Part shown: positions 23,262 to 31,229 of the stretch, piece by piece
Layout: each line of letters begins with the position of its first letter
Position numbering within the stretch: position 1 is the first letter of the stretch
Assembly: GCA_030041175.1 (NCBI GenBank)
Contig: JASHOK010000058.1
Span: 1 to 32,624 of the forward strand
From: Thermoplasmata archaeon
GTDB lineage: Archaea; Thermoplasmatota; Thermoplasmata; Lutacidiplasmatales; UBA184
DNA length: 32,624 bases
Direction: 5' to 3'
Translations under genes and position numbers: made by a program
The notes under the pieces: model-generated
Told to the model about the DNA's origin: nothing
Seen by the model: the letters and a program-made list of their open reading frames with translations, nothing else
The model's database searches: none

Positions 23262-23837
23262 ATGACCGCCCTCTTCGAGATCGCATTTGGGGTCGTCCTC
23301 GGATTCTCTCTGGCCGCTCCGCCAGGACCCATGAACGCGCTCATCGCGGCCCGGTCGGTGGGCTCCTTCCGGGCCGGGTTTCTCACCGGGCTCGGTGCCT
23401 TCTCTGCCGACCTTCTCTTGGGGTTGATCGTCTACCTTGTCCAGCACGAACTCGACGTCGAACTCGTGATCCGATACGTCTACGTCCTGGGATGTGGCGT
23501 CATGCTGTTCTTCGCCTACCGGCTATTCACGCGCCCGCCCCCAGTGGAAGAGTCGGCCGGGAGCCGGTTGTCGGCCTACTCGTCGGCGCTCGGGGTCGGT
23601 CTCTCGAATCCATTCCAGATCCTCTGGTGGCTCACCGCCGGCCTCGCCTTCGCCTACATTGGCGGAGCGGTCCTGTTCGTGGGCCTCTTCGGCGCCATCC
23701 TCGTCTGGGTCGTCGGCTTCCCGCTGGTCGTGCACGCCGGTGTGCAGCGGTACCCGCGACTCCGCCAGTACGTGGGGTGGGTCTCGGGGGCCCTCATGGT
23801 CGCCTTCGGCGTTTACTTCGCGATCCTCGCGGCGTGA
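23262..23837 (+). CDS. LysE/RhtB-family amino-acid exporter
   Basis: A 191-residue membrane protein with six hydrophobic segments. The N-terminal FGVVLGFSLAAPPGPMNALI carries the PPGP motif of the LysE/RhtB superfamily, and GVGLSNPFQILWWLTAGLAF in the middle is the second conserved block (N-P-x-x-x-x-W-W). Family members export lysine, arginine, threonine or homoserine derivatives. The ATG at 23262 follows a 185-nt divergent region that holds a TATA-like GGTATAACGG near 23137-23146 and a weaker GTAACG near 23221; which one is used is not clear. It ends 24 nt before the converging M28 peptidase gene. Confidence 0.9.
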   Translation: MTALFEIAFGVVLGFSLAAPPGPMNALIAARSVGSFRAGFLTGLGAFSADLLLGLIVYLVQHELDVELVIRYVYVLGCGVMLFFAYRLFTRPPPVEESAGSRLSAYSSALGVGLSNPFQILWWLTAGLAFAYIGGAVLFVGLFGAILVWVVGFPLVVHAGVQRYPRLRQYVGWVSGALMVAFGVYFAILAA

Positions 23838-23861
23838 CCGGCGGCGGTGCCCCGGCCGGCG

Positions 23862-25460
23862 TTACTGGGCAAAGCGTCGGAAGAAGCTGTCGGAGTTCCA
23901 GGTGGGACGCTGATCGGCGTTGGCGATCCGCAGCGCCAGTGTCTCCAGGAGCGCGTCGAACTGGGCTGCAGCGGCGCGATCGACCGGCTGCTCGAGGTCG
24001 TCAAGGGGGGCGTGGTATCGGACCGTGAGCCAGTCCTTGAAGACCTTCTCCTCGGGGGTCCCCGGCAGGTAACTGAACTTGAAGGTCAGTGCGGGAACGC
24101 CGGTCTTGATGAAGCTGTACTGGTCGCTCCGGATGAATCGATTGTGCTCCGGTTCCTGGTCCGGCTGCACCTCGACTCCAGCCGCCTTCGCCACGGCTCG
24201 GATGTCCTCGCCCATTGAGGACTCGTCCAGCCCCTGCACCTCCAGGTAGCGGAGCGGAAACAGCGGATTGTACATGTCCATGTTGACGTCCGCAACGATG
24301 CGGCCCTTGACCGTCGGATGCGTCGCGTAGTACTCCGAACCCAGGAGACCCTTTTCCTCTCCCGTGACCGCGAGGAACAGGAGCGAACGACGGGGACGCT
24401 TCCCGCTCTCCACGATCGAGTGGGCGACCTCGATCAGAGAGGCGACGCCCGAGGCATTGTCCATAGCGCCGCTGTAGATCGGGTCCCCGTTCACCGGCTC
24501 GCCGATACCCACGTGGTCGAGATGCGCGGAGATGACGACGTACTCGTTCCGGAGCGACGGGTCGCTGCCGGGCAGAATGCCGGCCAGGTTCTGCGAGGTA
24601 ACCTTTGTGACCTGCTTCGCCACGTGCGCTCGGATTCTCAGGTTCAACGGGAACCGTGGGAGACGCCTTCCGTCGTTGATCAGCGGAAGCAGCTCGGCGA
24701 GCGTATGGCCGCTGGCTGAGAACAGCATCTCGGCCCGGTCCGTATTGAATACCGCAGAGAACGGCAACGGTGGGGAGCCCATCGGCCCCAGGTCCACCAG
24801 GTCCATCCGCGGCATGAACCGGAACTTCGCGACTCGCGGCCACGGAATCTCAAGGGCCTTCGGATTCGGGATCGAGATCGTGCCGAGGACCCCCGCCTGA
24901 CGCATCGCGCGACGCCGTTCGTCGAGCGACTGGTAGTGCGACTTGATGGGACCCGGCAGGTCGGCGGGCCCGCCGGTCACGAAGACCGCGATCTTGCCGT
25001 GGAGGTCGGTCTCCCCGAGGTCGTCGTACTTGAGCTCGGGGATCCGGAGCCCATAGCCGACGAACATGGCCTCCGCGTCTACGTTGTCGACCGACGCGTA
25101 GCTCAGCCCGAGCGCGGCGTCCTCTCCCAAAACGACGGGGACCGGCCGATCGCCGTGCACCAGCTGAAGCGAGGAGTGAGGCTCGTCGATCCGGGCCACG
25201 TGATAGTCCATCCGCTGTCGGAATCCGTCCGTCCCCGCCGGCTCGAGTCCGACTGCCCGGAAGTGCTCCGTCACATAGTCGGCCGCACGGTCGTAGCCGG
25301 GGCTGCCGGTGTCCCGGCCCTCCATGGCGTCGCTGGCCAGAGTCTCGACGTGGCTCCACCACCGGCGCCCGAGAGCATCCCAGTCGGGACGGCTGTGCTG
25401 TCGACCCGTGCTCTGGGTGCCTCCTGTACCGGTGCCCGACGACTCGCCCGAATCACTCAT
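23862..25460 (-). CDS. M28-family metallopeptidase with inserted PA-type domain, cytoplasmic
   Basis: Zinc aminopeptidase or carboxypeptidase of family M28. The 532-residue protein has a Ser/Gly/Thr-rich N-terminus with no signal peptide, the pre-catalytic segment GSPGYDRAADYVTEHF, a central region about residues 120-300 in the position of the PA domain (MFVGYGLRIPELKYDDL, KIAVFVTGGPAD), and a complete metal site: AHLDHVG, GAMDNASGVA, TGEEKGLLGSEYY, VNMDMYN and the final His in RYHAPLDD. The ATG at 25460 is fixed by GGGAGGT four nt upstream; the longer frame to 25499 is rejected. A TATA box lies at 25505-25512. With the G1 peptidase and two exporters it fits breakdown of imported peptides and disposal of excess amino acids. 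Confidence 0.9.
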   Translation of the reverse strand: MSDSGESSGTGTGGTQSTGRQHSRPDWDALGRRWWSHVETLASDAMEGRDTGSPGYDRAADYVTEHFRAVGLEPAGTDGFRQRMDYHVARIDEPHSSLQLVHGDRPVPVVLGEDAALGLSYASVDNVDAEAMFVGYGLRIPELKYDDLGETDLHGKIAVFVTGGPADLPGPIKSHYQSLDERRRAMRQAGVLGTISIPNPKALEIPWPRVAKFRFMPRMDLVDLGPMGSPPLPFSAVFNTDRAEMLFSASGHTLAELLPLINDGRRLPRFPLNLRIRAHVAKQVTKVTSQNLAGILPGSDPSLRNEYVVISAHLDHVGIGEPVNGDPIYSGAMDNASGVASLIEVAHSIVESGKRPRRSLLFLAVTGEEKGLLGSEYYATHPTVKGRIVADVNMDMYNPLFPLRYLEVQGLDESSMGEDIRAVAKAAGVEVQPDQEPEHNRFIRSDQYSFIKTGVPALTFKFSYLPGTPEEKVFKDWLTVRYHAPLDDLEQPVDRAAAAQFDALLETLALRIANADQRPTWNSDSFFRRFAQ

Positions 25461-25463
25461 TGT

Positions 25464-25470
25464 ACCTCCC
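25464..25470 (-). promoter_or_regulatory. Shine-Dalgarno of the M28 peptidase gene
   Basis: GGGAGGT on the minus strand, three to four nt before the ATG at 25460. It decides the start against the longer frame. Confidence 0.65.
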
Positions 25471-25504
25471 AACCGCAGCAGACGAGGCCCATAGCCCACC
25501 CGCA

Positions 25505-25512
25505 GGATAAGC
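25505..25512 (-). promoter_or_regulatory. TATA box of the M28 peptidase gene
   Basis: GCTTATCC on the minus strand, about 48 nt before the ATG, predicting a leader of about 20 nt that contains the Shine-Dalgarno. Confidence 0.55.
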
Positions 25513-25568
25513 GTGTGCGCGGGATTGACCGCGGGCGGGCCAGGGTCGGGCCGCGCCGGCCAGGCGTA

Positions 25569-25578
25569 GGCTTATCGC
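25569..25578 (+). promoter_or_regulatory. TATA box of the DUF308-like gene
   Basis: GGCTTATCGC, about 35 nt before the ATG at 25609. It is nearly identical to the opposing TATA box of the M28 gene 60 nt away, giving a symmetric divergent promoter. Confidence 0.55.
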
Positions 25579-25608
25579 GTCGAAGGGATTGGGGCGCCGG
25601 GAACCAAC

Positions 25609-25878
25609 ATGGCCGCATCAGCTCCAACCTTGCCGACCTGGGCGCGTGCGCTTGCGATCATCGTGGGCCTAGTCGCGATCGTCGCGGGTATCATCGTCCT
25701 GGTCTTCCCCGGGATCGCAATTCTGACCCTCGTATTCCTGTTGGGAATCGCCCTCCTGTTCATCGGAATCGACCGGCTCATGTCGGGGATCACGGGCCAC
25801 CCGTACCAGGGGATGTTCGGGATGCCGCTCGCCCCCCCGGCTCAGACACCCCCGTCGGGCAACCCACCGCCGAAGTAA
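25609..25878 (+). CDS. Small DUF308-like membrane protein
   Basis: An 89-residue protein with two hydrophobic helices (about residues 11-33 and 37-58) separated by a PG turn, then a Met/Pro-rich soluble tail. The core VAIVAGIIVLVFPGIAILTL and FLLGIALLFIGIDRLMSG match one repeat of the DUF308/HdeD family (FPG turn, then L-x-G-I-x-L-hydrophobic-x-G). HdeD in enterobacteria is linked to acid resistance, but most DUF308 members have no known function. It carries only one repeat pair where HdeD has three. Confidence 0.75.
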   Translation: MAASAPTLPTWARALAIIVGLVAIVAGIIVLVFPGIAILTLVFLLGIALLFIGIDRLMSGITGHPYQGMFGMPLAPPAQTPPSGNPPPK

Positions 25879-25967
25879 GTCGTCCGTGGCGGGCACCGAC
25901 CCGTCGGAGGGCCGGGCGCGAGACAACAGTGCTTTGAGCCCGGACGCGTACGTCCGTTCCGAGCTGC

Positions 25968-26462
25968 ATGCCGCGCCGACTGAAGCGATCCGAAGTGCCC
26001 GGGCCCGAGTATCACGTCCGGGTCACCCTGCCGGTCCCGCTCGACTTTGCGTTTGAGTGGTGCACGGACTTTCAGCCGTCCGACGCGGCACTCGAAGGGG
26101 AGTCGTACGAGCGCCGGATCCTTTCCCGAACGCCGCGGCGGGTCGTTTTCGAGGACCTGGAAGAGCTGCCCGCCGGATGGGACTGGGCCCGGTACGAGGT
26201 CGACCTCCAGCCGCCCGATGGCTGGCACATGCAGCGTACGGGGAACCACGCCCACATCGTCGGGGACTATCGCTTGACCGCGCTTCCGGGGAACAAGACG
26301 CAGTTCGATCTCTGGTGGCGTCGACGCCCGGCGCTCGTGGAATACTTCCGGATGCCGAAAAAGCAGCGGGAACGGAGCACCGTCGTTGCGTGGAAGCGAT
26401 TTGCCCGGGCGATGGGAAGGGACTACGGCAAACCCTCCGCGGCCCGGAAGGGTACGCGCTAG
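25968..26462 (+). CDS. SRPBCC (START-like) domain protein
   Basis: A 164-residue soluble protein with the helix-grip pattern: an opening strand YHVRVTLPVPLDFAFEWCTD followed by a helix, then repeated strands (YERRILSRTPRRVVFEDLEE, ARYEVDLQPPDGWHM, HIVGDYRLTAL, KTQFDLWWRRRP) and a long C-terminal helix from about 126 to 150. The family binds lipids, polyketides or other hydrophobic ligands. The C-terminus is basic. The ATG at 25968 begins a basic MPRRLKRSE segment; no clear ribosome site is present. It is 89 nt after the DUF308-like gene and may share its transcript. No more specific function can be given. Confidence 0.72.
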   Translation: MPRRLKRSEVPGPEYHVRVTLPVPLDFAFEWCTDFQPSDAALEGESYERRILSRTPRRVVFEDLEELPAGWDWARYEVDLQPPDGWHMQRTGNHAHIVGDYRLTALPGNKTQFDLWWRRRPALVEYFRMPKKQRERSTVVAWKRFARAMGRDYGKPSAARKGTR

Positions 26463-26498
26463 CGCGGGTGGCGCGAGCGAAGACGCCGTGCCACCGGT

Positions 26499-27584
26499 CT
26501 AGAGCTTGTAGCTCTCGTTGATCCGCTTGAACAGGGGATCGTCCGACCGGAACGAATCCGGATTCGTCCCCCGGATCTCCGCCGTTCGGCAGGCCAGCAT
26601 CTGCAAGGGCAGCACCGTGATCATCGGGCTCAGCAGCTCCGGGACGGGCGGTAACAGGAACGTGGACACCGACGGGGTCCCGTCATCGACCGTCGGGACC
26701 GCGAACGGCCGAGACTCGTCATGGACGAGCAGGATCGAAGCGCCGAGGAGCTCCAGGGCCCGCACGAGGTCCGTCGCACGCTCGGCGGCCGCGCTGGGTG
26801 GGACGAGCACCACCGCCACGTCCCCGGGCTGCTGGGGCTGAAGTCCGCCATGCAGCAGATTCTCGATCTCAAAGCCCTCGGCCGTCAGGTACGACGACTC
26901 CTTGACCTTGAGCGCCCCCTCTCGGGCGGTCTGGACGTTCGGCCCGGCCCCGGCAAAGACCACCCGGCCCGACCGGGCCAGCGCCTGCGCCACGGGCTGT
27001 AGCACGTAGTCTCGCTGCACGATTTCGGCCACCGTCTCCGGCATCTTCTCGAGCACCGGCCGCAGCGGGTGCGGGCCCTTGCCGGCCCGTTCGGCGTACG
27101 CCAGCCCGGTCATCCAGAGTGCGGTCAGGTTCCCGGTATAGCTCATCGTATGCGTGGACGATTTTTCCTGGGGCGCGGTGTGAAAGATCACCTCGGGGAC
27201 CGACATCGGAGAGTCGAAGCCCGTCACCCCGATGATGCGGGAGCCCGCGGACTTCGCGACTTCGAGAACTCGATTGCCGTAGGTCTTAGCGCCCCGATGA
27301 CTGATGACCACGACGGCGTCCTCGCGACGGGGCGGGGGCCCGTAGTTCGCGAAGTCGAATACGGTCCGCGCCTCGGCGTCCAGCCCCAGGGACCGGTAGA
27401 GGTATTCCGTGACGACGGCGGCGTGGCTGCTTGTTCCCGTGCCGGTGAGATAGACCCGGCGGGCACCGGCGAGGATCTCCGCCGCTTCGCGGGCGTGTTC
27501 GGCCTCACGGTGGAGTACGTCTCGGATGATCTCCGGCTGTCGGTGGATGCTCTGGTACAGTGCGCTCGTGTGCGACGTTGCCAT
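26499..27584 (-). CDS. Double-SIS sugar-phosphate isomerase/deaminase-like protein (GlmS isomerase half)
   Basis: A 361-residue protein with two SIS domains and no N-terminal glutaminase domain. The first SIS contains VYLTGTGTSSHAAVV (residues 44-58) and VVVISHRGAKTYGN; the second has VVFAGAGPNVQTAREG and the GlmS-like segment GALKVKESSYLTAEGFEIEN followed by LLHGG, and ends in NPDSFRSDDP and a short C-tail, as in GlmS. Such proteins act on aminosugar phosphates, for example as glucosamine-6-phosphate deaminases, or supply a split GlmS. The ATG at 27584 lies 9 nt after a perfect palindrome. It is divergent from the class III aminotransferase gene. Confidence 0.87.
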   Translation of the reverse strand: MATSHTSALYQSIHRQPEIIRDVLHREAEHAREAAEILAGARRVYLTGTGTSSHAAVVTEYLYRSLGLDAEARTVFDFANYGPPPRREDAVVVISHRGAKTYGNRVLEVAKSAGSRIIGVTGFDSPMSVPEVIFHTAPQEKSSTHTMSYTGNLTALWMTGLAYAERAGKGPHPLRPVLEKMPETVAEIVQRDYVLQPVAQALARSGRVVFAGAGPNVQTAREGALKVKESSYLTAEGFEIENLLHGGLQPQQPGDVAVVLVPPSAAAERATDLVRALELLGASILLVHDESRPFAVPTVDDGTPSVSTFLLPPVPELLSPMITVLPLQMLACRTAEIRGTNPDSFRSDDPLFKRINESYKL

Positions 27585-27593
27585 CCCCGGTCT

Positions 27594-27611
27594 CGCCCCG
27601 CTGACGGGGCG
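27594..27611. repeat. Perfect GC palindrome just upstream of the SIS gene
   Basis: CGCCCCG (27594-27600) and CGGGGCG (27605-27611) form a 7-bp stem with a 4-nt loop. If transcription starts about 27 nt after the TATA-like box at 27625-27634, the start falls inside the palindrome, so it is more likely a protein-binding site than an mRNA hairpin. Confidence 0.5.
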
Positions 27612-27624
27612 GTGGAGCCTCGGG

Positions 27625-27634
27625 GATTAATCAA
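27625..27634 (-). promoter_or_regulatory. TATA-like box of the SIS gene
   Basis: TTGATTAATC on the minus strand, itself containing the palindrome GATTAATC, about 45 nt before the ATG. Confidence 0.5.
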
Positions 27635-27738
27635 GGACCCGGGGCGCGGCCCCGATCCATCCGCGACTCGGTTCCCGGCCATCTCCATCGGAGGAGGGCC
27701 GGACAACCGCTCCAAGAAAACTCGGCTCGACGAAGTCC

Positions 27739-27744
27739 TTTAAT
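27739..27744 (+). promoter_or_regulatory. TATA box of the class III aminotransferase gene
   Basis: TTTAAT, centred about 30 nt before the GTG at 27772 and 36 nt before the ATG at 27778, so the message is leaderless or has a leader of a few bases. Confidence 0.55.
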
Positions 27745-27771
27745 GTGGCGCTCTCGTAACTTTGGTCGGCT

Positions 27772-29175
27772 GTGATCATGTCCGCCGGTTCTTCATCGCG
27801 CAAGCCCAGTACCGGATCGCCTCAGAGTCGAACGGCCCCGAAATCCCGCGGCGTTCGCATCCTGACACCGATCCCGGGACCCAAGGCCCGGGCCGTAGTG
27901 GCCGCCGACGAACAGTACCTGATGACCACGACCAAGACCTCGCCGATCGCCGCCTACGAAGCGGAAGGAGTCTGGGTTACCGATGCCGACGGAAACCGAT
28001 TGCTGGACTTCTCGTCGGGCGTCGGCGTACTGAACGTGGGCCACTGCCACCCCGACGTCGTGGCGGCGGTTCAGGAGCAGACCGCCCGGCTGATGCACTT
28101 CGCCGGGACGGACTTCTACTACGAGTCGCAGACGGTGCTCGGGAAGCGGCTCGGAGAACTCACTCCGGGAGACTTCCCGAAAAAGGTCTTCTTCACGAAC
28201 AGCGGCACCGAGAGCGCCGAGGCGGCGCTCAAGCTGGTCCGCTGGCAGAAGCAGCGGCCGCTCGTGATCGGACTCCTGGGCGCATTCCATGGTCGGTCGA
28301 TGGGCTCGCTCGCGATGACGGCTTCGAAACCCGTCCAACGGGCCCGGTTCAACGCGCACACCGGCGGCGGGACCCACATTCCTCCGCCCTACTGCTACCG
28401 GTGTCCGTACAAGCTCACCTACCCGAGCTGCGACCTGTACTGCGCCAAGATCCTGAAAGAGCTGTACTTTGAGACGGCCGTACCGCCGTCCGATGTCGCC
28501 GCCATGATCGCGGAACCGGTCATGGGCGAGGGCGGCTACATCGTGCCTCCCAAGGGCTGGCACACGACGATCAAGAAAATTCTCGACGAGGAGGACATTC
28601 TGTTCATCGACGACGAGGTCCAGTCCGGTATCGGGCGGACCGGCAAGATGTTCGCCATCGAGCACCACGGGGTCGTCCCGGACGTCGTCACGACCGCCAA
28701 GTCGCTCGGCGGGGGTCTCCCGATCGGGGCGATCATCGCACGAAAGGATCTCGACTACCCGACCAAGGGCGCGCACTCGAACACGTTCGGCGGCAACCTC
28801 GTCTCGGTGGCAGCCGCCCAGGCCGTTCTCAACGTCATCGAGAAGGAGCACCTCCTGGACAACGCGCGGACCCAAGGGGCGTACCTGGTCCAGCGCCTGA
28901 AGGAGCTGCAGCGGAAGTACGAGGTCATCGGCGATGTCCGCGGCCTGGGACTGATGGTAGCGACCGAGTTCGTCGAGGACCCGAAGTCGAAGGCTCCGGC
29001 CGTCGCGCTCCGGGACCAGATCCTGGTCGAGGCGTACCAGCGCGGGCTGATCCTCTTGCCGTGCGGAAAGTCCACCGTGCGCTACATCCCGCCGCTGATC
29101 ATTCAGCGGGAGGAAGTCGACGAAGGCGTCGACATCCTGGACGCGGCCATCGGAGCGGCCCTGCGGGCCCGATGA
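27772..29175 (+). CDS. PLP-dependent class III aminotransferase (4-aminobutyrate/acetylornithine type) with a four-Cys insert
   Basis: Fold-type I omega-aminotransferase, 467 residues from GTG (465 from the ATG at 27778, equally likely). Motifs: DFSSGVGVLNVGHCHP near 80, FTNSGTESAEAALK with the PLP-phosphate residues, GAFHGRSMGSLAMT, FIDDEVQSGIGRTG with the pyridine-binding Asp281 and Gln284, and TTAKSLGGGLPIG with Lys310 forming the Schiff base. A Cys cluster C-x2-C-x8-C-x3-C (208, 211, 220, 224) follows the PPPY segment and could bind metal. The first 30 residues are Ser/Lys-rich and outside the fold. Likely substrates are 4-aminobutyrate, ornithine or a related amine. The stop overlaps the next gene's start as ATGA, so its product and the dehydrogenase are probably made together. 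Confidence 0.92.
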   Translation: MIMSAGSSSRKPSTGSPQSRTAPKSRGVRILTPIPGPKARAVVAADEQYLMTTTKTSPIAAYEAEGVWVTDADGNRLLDFSSGVGVLNVGHCHPDVVAAVQEQTARLMHFAGTDFYYESQTVLGKRLGELTPGDFPKKVFFTNSGTESAEAALKLVRWQKQRPLVIGLLGAFHGRSMGSLAMTASKPVQRARFNAHTGGGTHIPPPYCYRCPYKLTYPSCDLYCAKILKELYFETAVPPSDVAAMIAEPVMGEGGYIVPPKGWHTTIKKILDEEDILFIDDEVQSGIGRTGKMFAIEHHGVVPDVVTTAKSLGGGLPIGAIIARKDLDYPTKGAHSNTFGGNLVSVAAAQAVLNVIEKEHLLDNARTQGAYLVQRLKELQRKYEVIGDVRGLGLMVATEFVEDPKSKAPAVALRDQILVEAYQRGLILLPCGKSTVRYIPPLIIQREEVDEGVDILDAAIGAALRAR

Positions 29176-30215
29176 AGGCCGGACTGCTCGCGGCGCCCGG
29201 GCGAATCTCAGTAGAAGACCGCCCGCAACCGGAGGCGGGGCCGGGCGAGGTCGTCGTCACGATGGCGGCCTGCGGCATCTGCGGCTCCGACCTCGAGAAG
29301 GTCAAAGGAAACTACCGGGCGACCCAGGTGATCGGCCACGAGCCGGTCGGGACGGTGGCCGCCGTGGGCGCCGGTGTGACCGGCCTGGCCGTCGGAGCCC
29401 GGGTCTTCGCGCACCACCACGTGCCGTGCTACGCCTGTCCGGCCTGCTTCGCCGGCGCCTACACCTACTGTCCCTCGTACACGAAAACGAACCTCGACCC
29501 CGGCGGATTTGCGGAACAGTTCCGCGTTCCGGCGACGAACGTGAGTCGCGGCGCCGTCCTGCCGCTGGCTCCGGCCATCAGCTGGGAGGACGGCGCCCTG
29601 CTCGAGCCGGCCGGCTGCGCCCTCACCGCCCTGCGGACCGTCGGCTTGCCACCCGGAACCTCGGTCATGATCCTGGGGCTCGGCCCGGTAGGCATCCTCT
29701 ACGCCCGTCTCGCGCGGACCCTGGGAGCCGGGTGGATCGGCGGCGCCGACCCGTCCAACCTCCGGCGCACGGCCGCCGGCCGCAAGGGGGCCGACACTTC
29801 GGTAGATCCCCGGAACGCCGAGAAGGTCCGTCAGCTCGTGCAACTCGCCACGGGGGGCCGCGGCGTTGACCTGGCGGTCGTCGCGACCAGCGCCCCGTCC
29901 GCCGTGCCGCTCGCGGTGTCTCTGGTCCGACGGGGCGGGACCGTCAACCTGTTCGGACTCCCCGAGGCCGGGAGCCACCTCGAGGAGGACCTCCAACAGC
30001 TCTACCTGCGGGGGATCCGTATCCTCCCGACCTACGCGACGACCGAACGGGACATCGCGGAGGTCCACTCCCTGCTGTCGGCCAAGCGGCTCGAGGTACG
30101 GGACCTCGTCACGCATCACTTTCCGCTGGACAAGTTGCCGGACGCGTTTCAGCTCGCGGCCCAGCCCGAGAAGGCCCTGAAGGTCATCGCGACCGGGCCC
30201 GCGTTCTCGGGATAG
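29172..30215 (+). CDS. Zinc-dependent medium-chain alcohol/polyol dehydrogenase
   Basis: MDR-superfamily NAD(P) oxidoreductase, 347 residues, related to threonine and sorbitol dehydrogenases. The catalytic zinc site is visible in ACGICGSD (Cys37) and GHEPVG (His56, Glu57); the structural zinc loop has Cys86, 89, 92 and 100 with the normal 2-2-7 spacing. The Rossmann fold starts at VMILGLGPVGILYARLA, and the ADPSNLRR that follows suggests NAD rather than NADP because an acidic residue ends the second strand. A frame open to 29061 is only read-through over the aminotransferase. The ATG overlaps the aminotransferase stop. An aldehyde/alcohol step next to an amino-transfer step is the likely link. 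It ends 9 nt from the converging nucleotidyltransferase gene. Confidence 0.92.
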   Translation: MKAGLLAAPGRISVEDRPQPEAGPGEVVVTMAACGICGSDLEKVKGNYRATQVIGHEPVGTVAAVGAGVTGLAVGARVFAHHHVPCYACPACFAGAYTYCPSYTKTNLDPGGFAEQFRVPATNVSRGAVLPLAPAISWEDGALLEPAGCALTALRTVGLPPGTSVMILGLGPVGILYARLARTLGAGWIGGADPSNLRRTAAGRKGADTSVDPRNAEKVRQLVQLATGGRGVDLAVVATSAPSAVPLAVSLVRRGGTVNLFGLPEAGSHLEEDLQQLYLRGIRILPTYATTERDIAEVHSLLSAKRLEVRDLVTHHFPLDKLPDAFQLAAQPEKALKVIATGPAFSG

Positions 30216-30224
30216 GGACGCGGC

Positions 30225-31199
30225 CTACGCTTCGGCGCCCTCGCCCAGAATCTGGTGGGCCACGCGGTGGCCCCCGTGCACCCGGGCCCGGGGCCCGAGG
30301 ATCGAGTGAACGACCGACGCGCCCGCGTCCACCGTCACGCGGTCCATGAGGATACAATCCTCCAGGTATGCGCCCGCCCCGACGATCACGTGGGGTCCTA
30401 CCGTCACCGAGCCGCCGAAGGACGCCCCTTCGACCGCCGCGGAGGGGTCGATCGCCGCCGGTCCTTTTCCCGTCGTACCGGCCGGCAACGCACGGCGGCC
30501 TCCCCGACCCGATTCGAACAGGTACTTCTGCGCGCGCAGCAACCGTTCGGGGGTCCCCGCGTCTTCCCAGAACCCCTGGGCGCGAAACGCGTAGACGCCA
30601 TCCGCGAGCAGGCTGGGAACCACTTCCCGCTCCCAGCTCACCGGCGTCTGCGACGGTATCCGCGCCAGAACGTCCTGTCGCCAGACGCCCAGCCCCGCGT
30701 TGATCCAGCGAGACGGCGCCTCCTCCCGCGACGGCTTCTCGACGAACCGGAGGATCCGGTCGTCGGGATCCAGGGCGGCGACCCCGTACGGGGTGGGGTC
30801 CTCGACCTCCACCAGGGTCATGGTGCCGATGCCTCCGTGCGCCGTCTGGGCCGTCAGCAGCGCCGCCACGTCGAAGGCGGCGATCACGTCGGAGTTCAGC
30901 AGCAGAAACGGGTCGGACATGTCGCCCCCGGCGTTCCGCATGCCGCCGCCCGTGCCGAGCGGTTCGGCTTCGGGCACCATCCGGACGGGGACGCGGGGGG
31001 GATGCTCGGTCACGTACCGTCCGATCTCGTCGGCCTTGTAGCCGGTCGCTAGGACGACCTCCTCGATTCCCGCAGGAAGCAGGTCCAGCACGTGGTAGAG
31101 CATCGGCTTACCGGCGAGCGGGATCAGCTGCTTCGGTACAGCGTAGGTGACGGGCCGCAGCCGCGTACCGAAGCCGCCGATGAGCACCAGAGCCTTCAC
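30225..31199 (-). CDS. Sugar-1-phosphate nucleotidyltransferase with left-handed beta-helix tail (GDP-mannose pyrophosphorylase-like)
   Basis: Makes an NDP-sugar from a sugar-1-phosphate and an NTP. The 324-residue protein opens MKALVLIGGFGTRLRP, the nucleotide loop, followed by VPKQLIPLAGKPMLYHVL with the phosphate-binding Lys, EPLGTGGGM, LLLNSDVI with the metal Asp, FVEKPSREEA, WINAGLGVW, and FWEDAGTPERLL. From about residue 250 hexapeptide-type repeats (IDPSAAVEGASFGGSVTVG, then VIVGAGAYLEDCILMD) form a short beta-helix. The order fits mannose-1-phosphate guanylyltransferase more than glucose-1-phosphate thymidylyltransferase, but the base is not certain. The GTG at 31199 is the only reasonable start. 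Its product could feed the glycosyltransferases at 11.5-16.9 kb. Confidence 0.9.
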   Translation of the reverse strand: MKALVLIGGFGTRLRPVTYAVPKQLIPLAGKPMLYHVLDLLPAGIEEVVLATGYKADEIGRYVTEHPPRVPVRMVPEAEPLGTGGGMRNAGGDMSDPFLLLNSDVIAAFDVAALLTAQTAHGGIGTMTLVEVEDPTPYGVAALDPDDRILRFVEKPSREEAPSRWINAGLGVWRQDVLARIPSQTPVSWEREVVPSLLADGVYAFRAQGFWEDAGTPERLLRAQKYLFESGRGGRRALPAGTTGKGPAAIDPSAAVEGASFGGSVTVGPHVIVGAGAYLEDCILMDRVTVDAGASVVHSILGPRARVHGGHRVAHQILGEGAEA

Positions 31200-31229
31200 G
31201 GCGTCGTCCCCGGTCGCCGCGCGCCTAAA

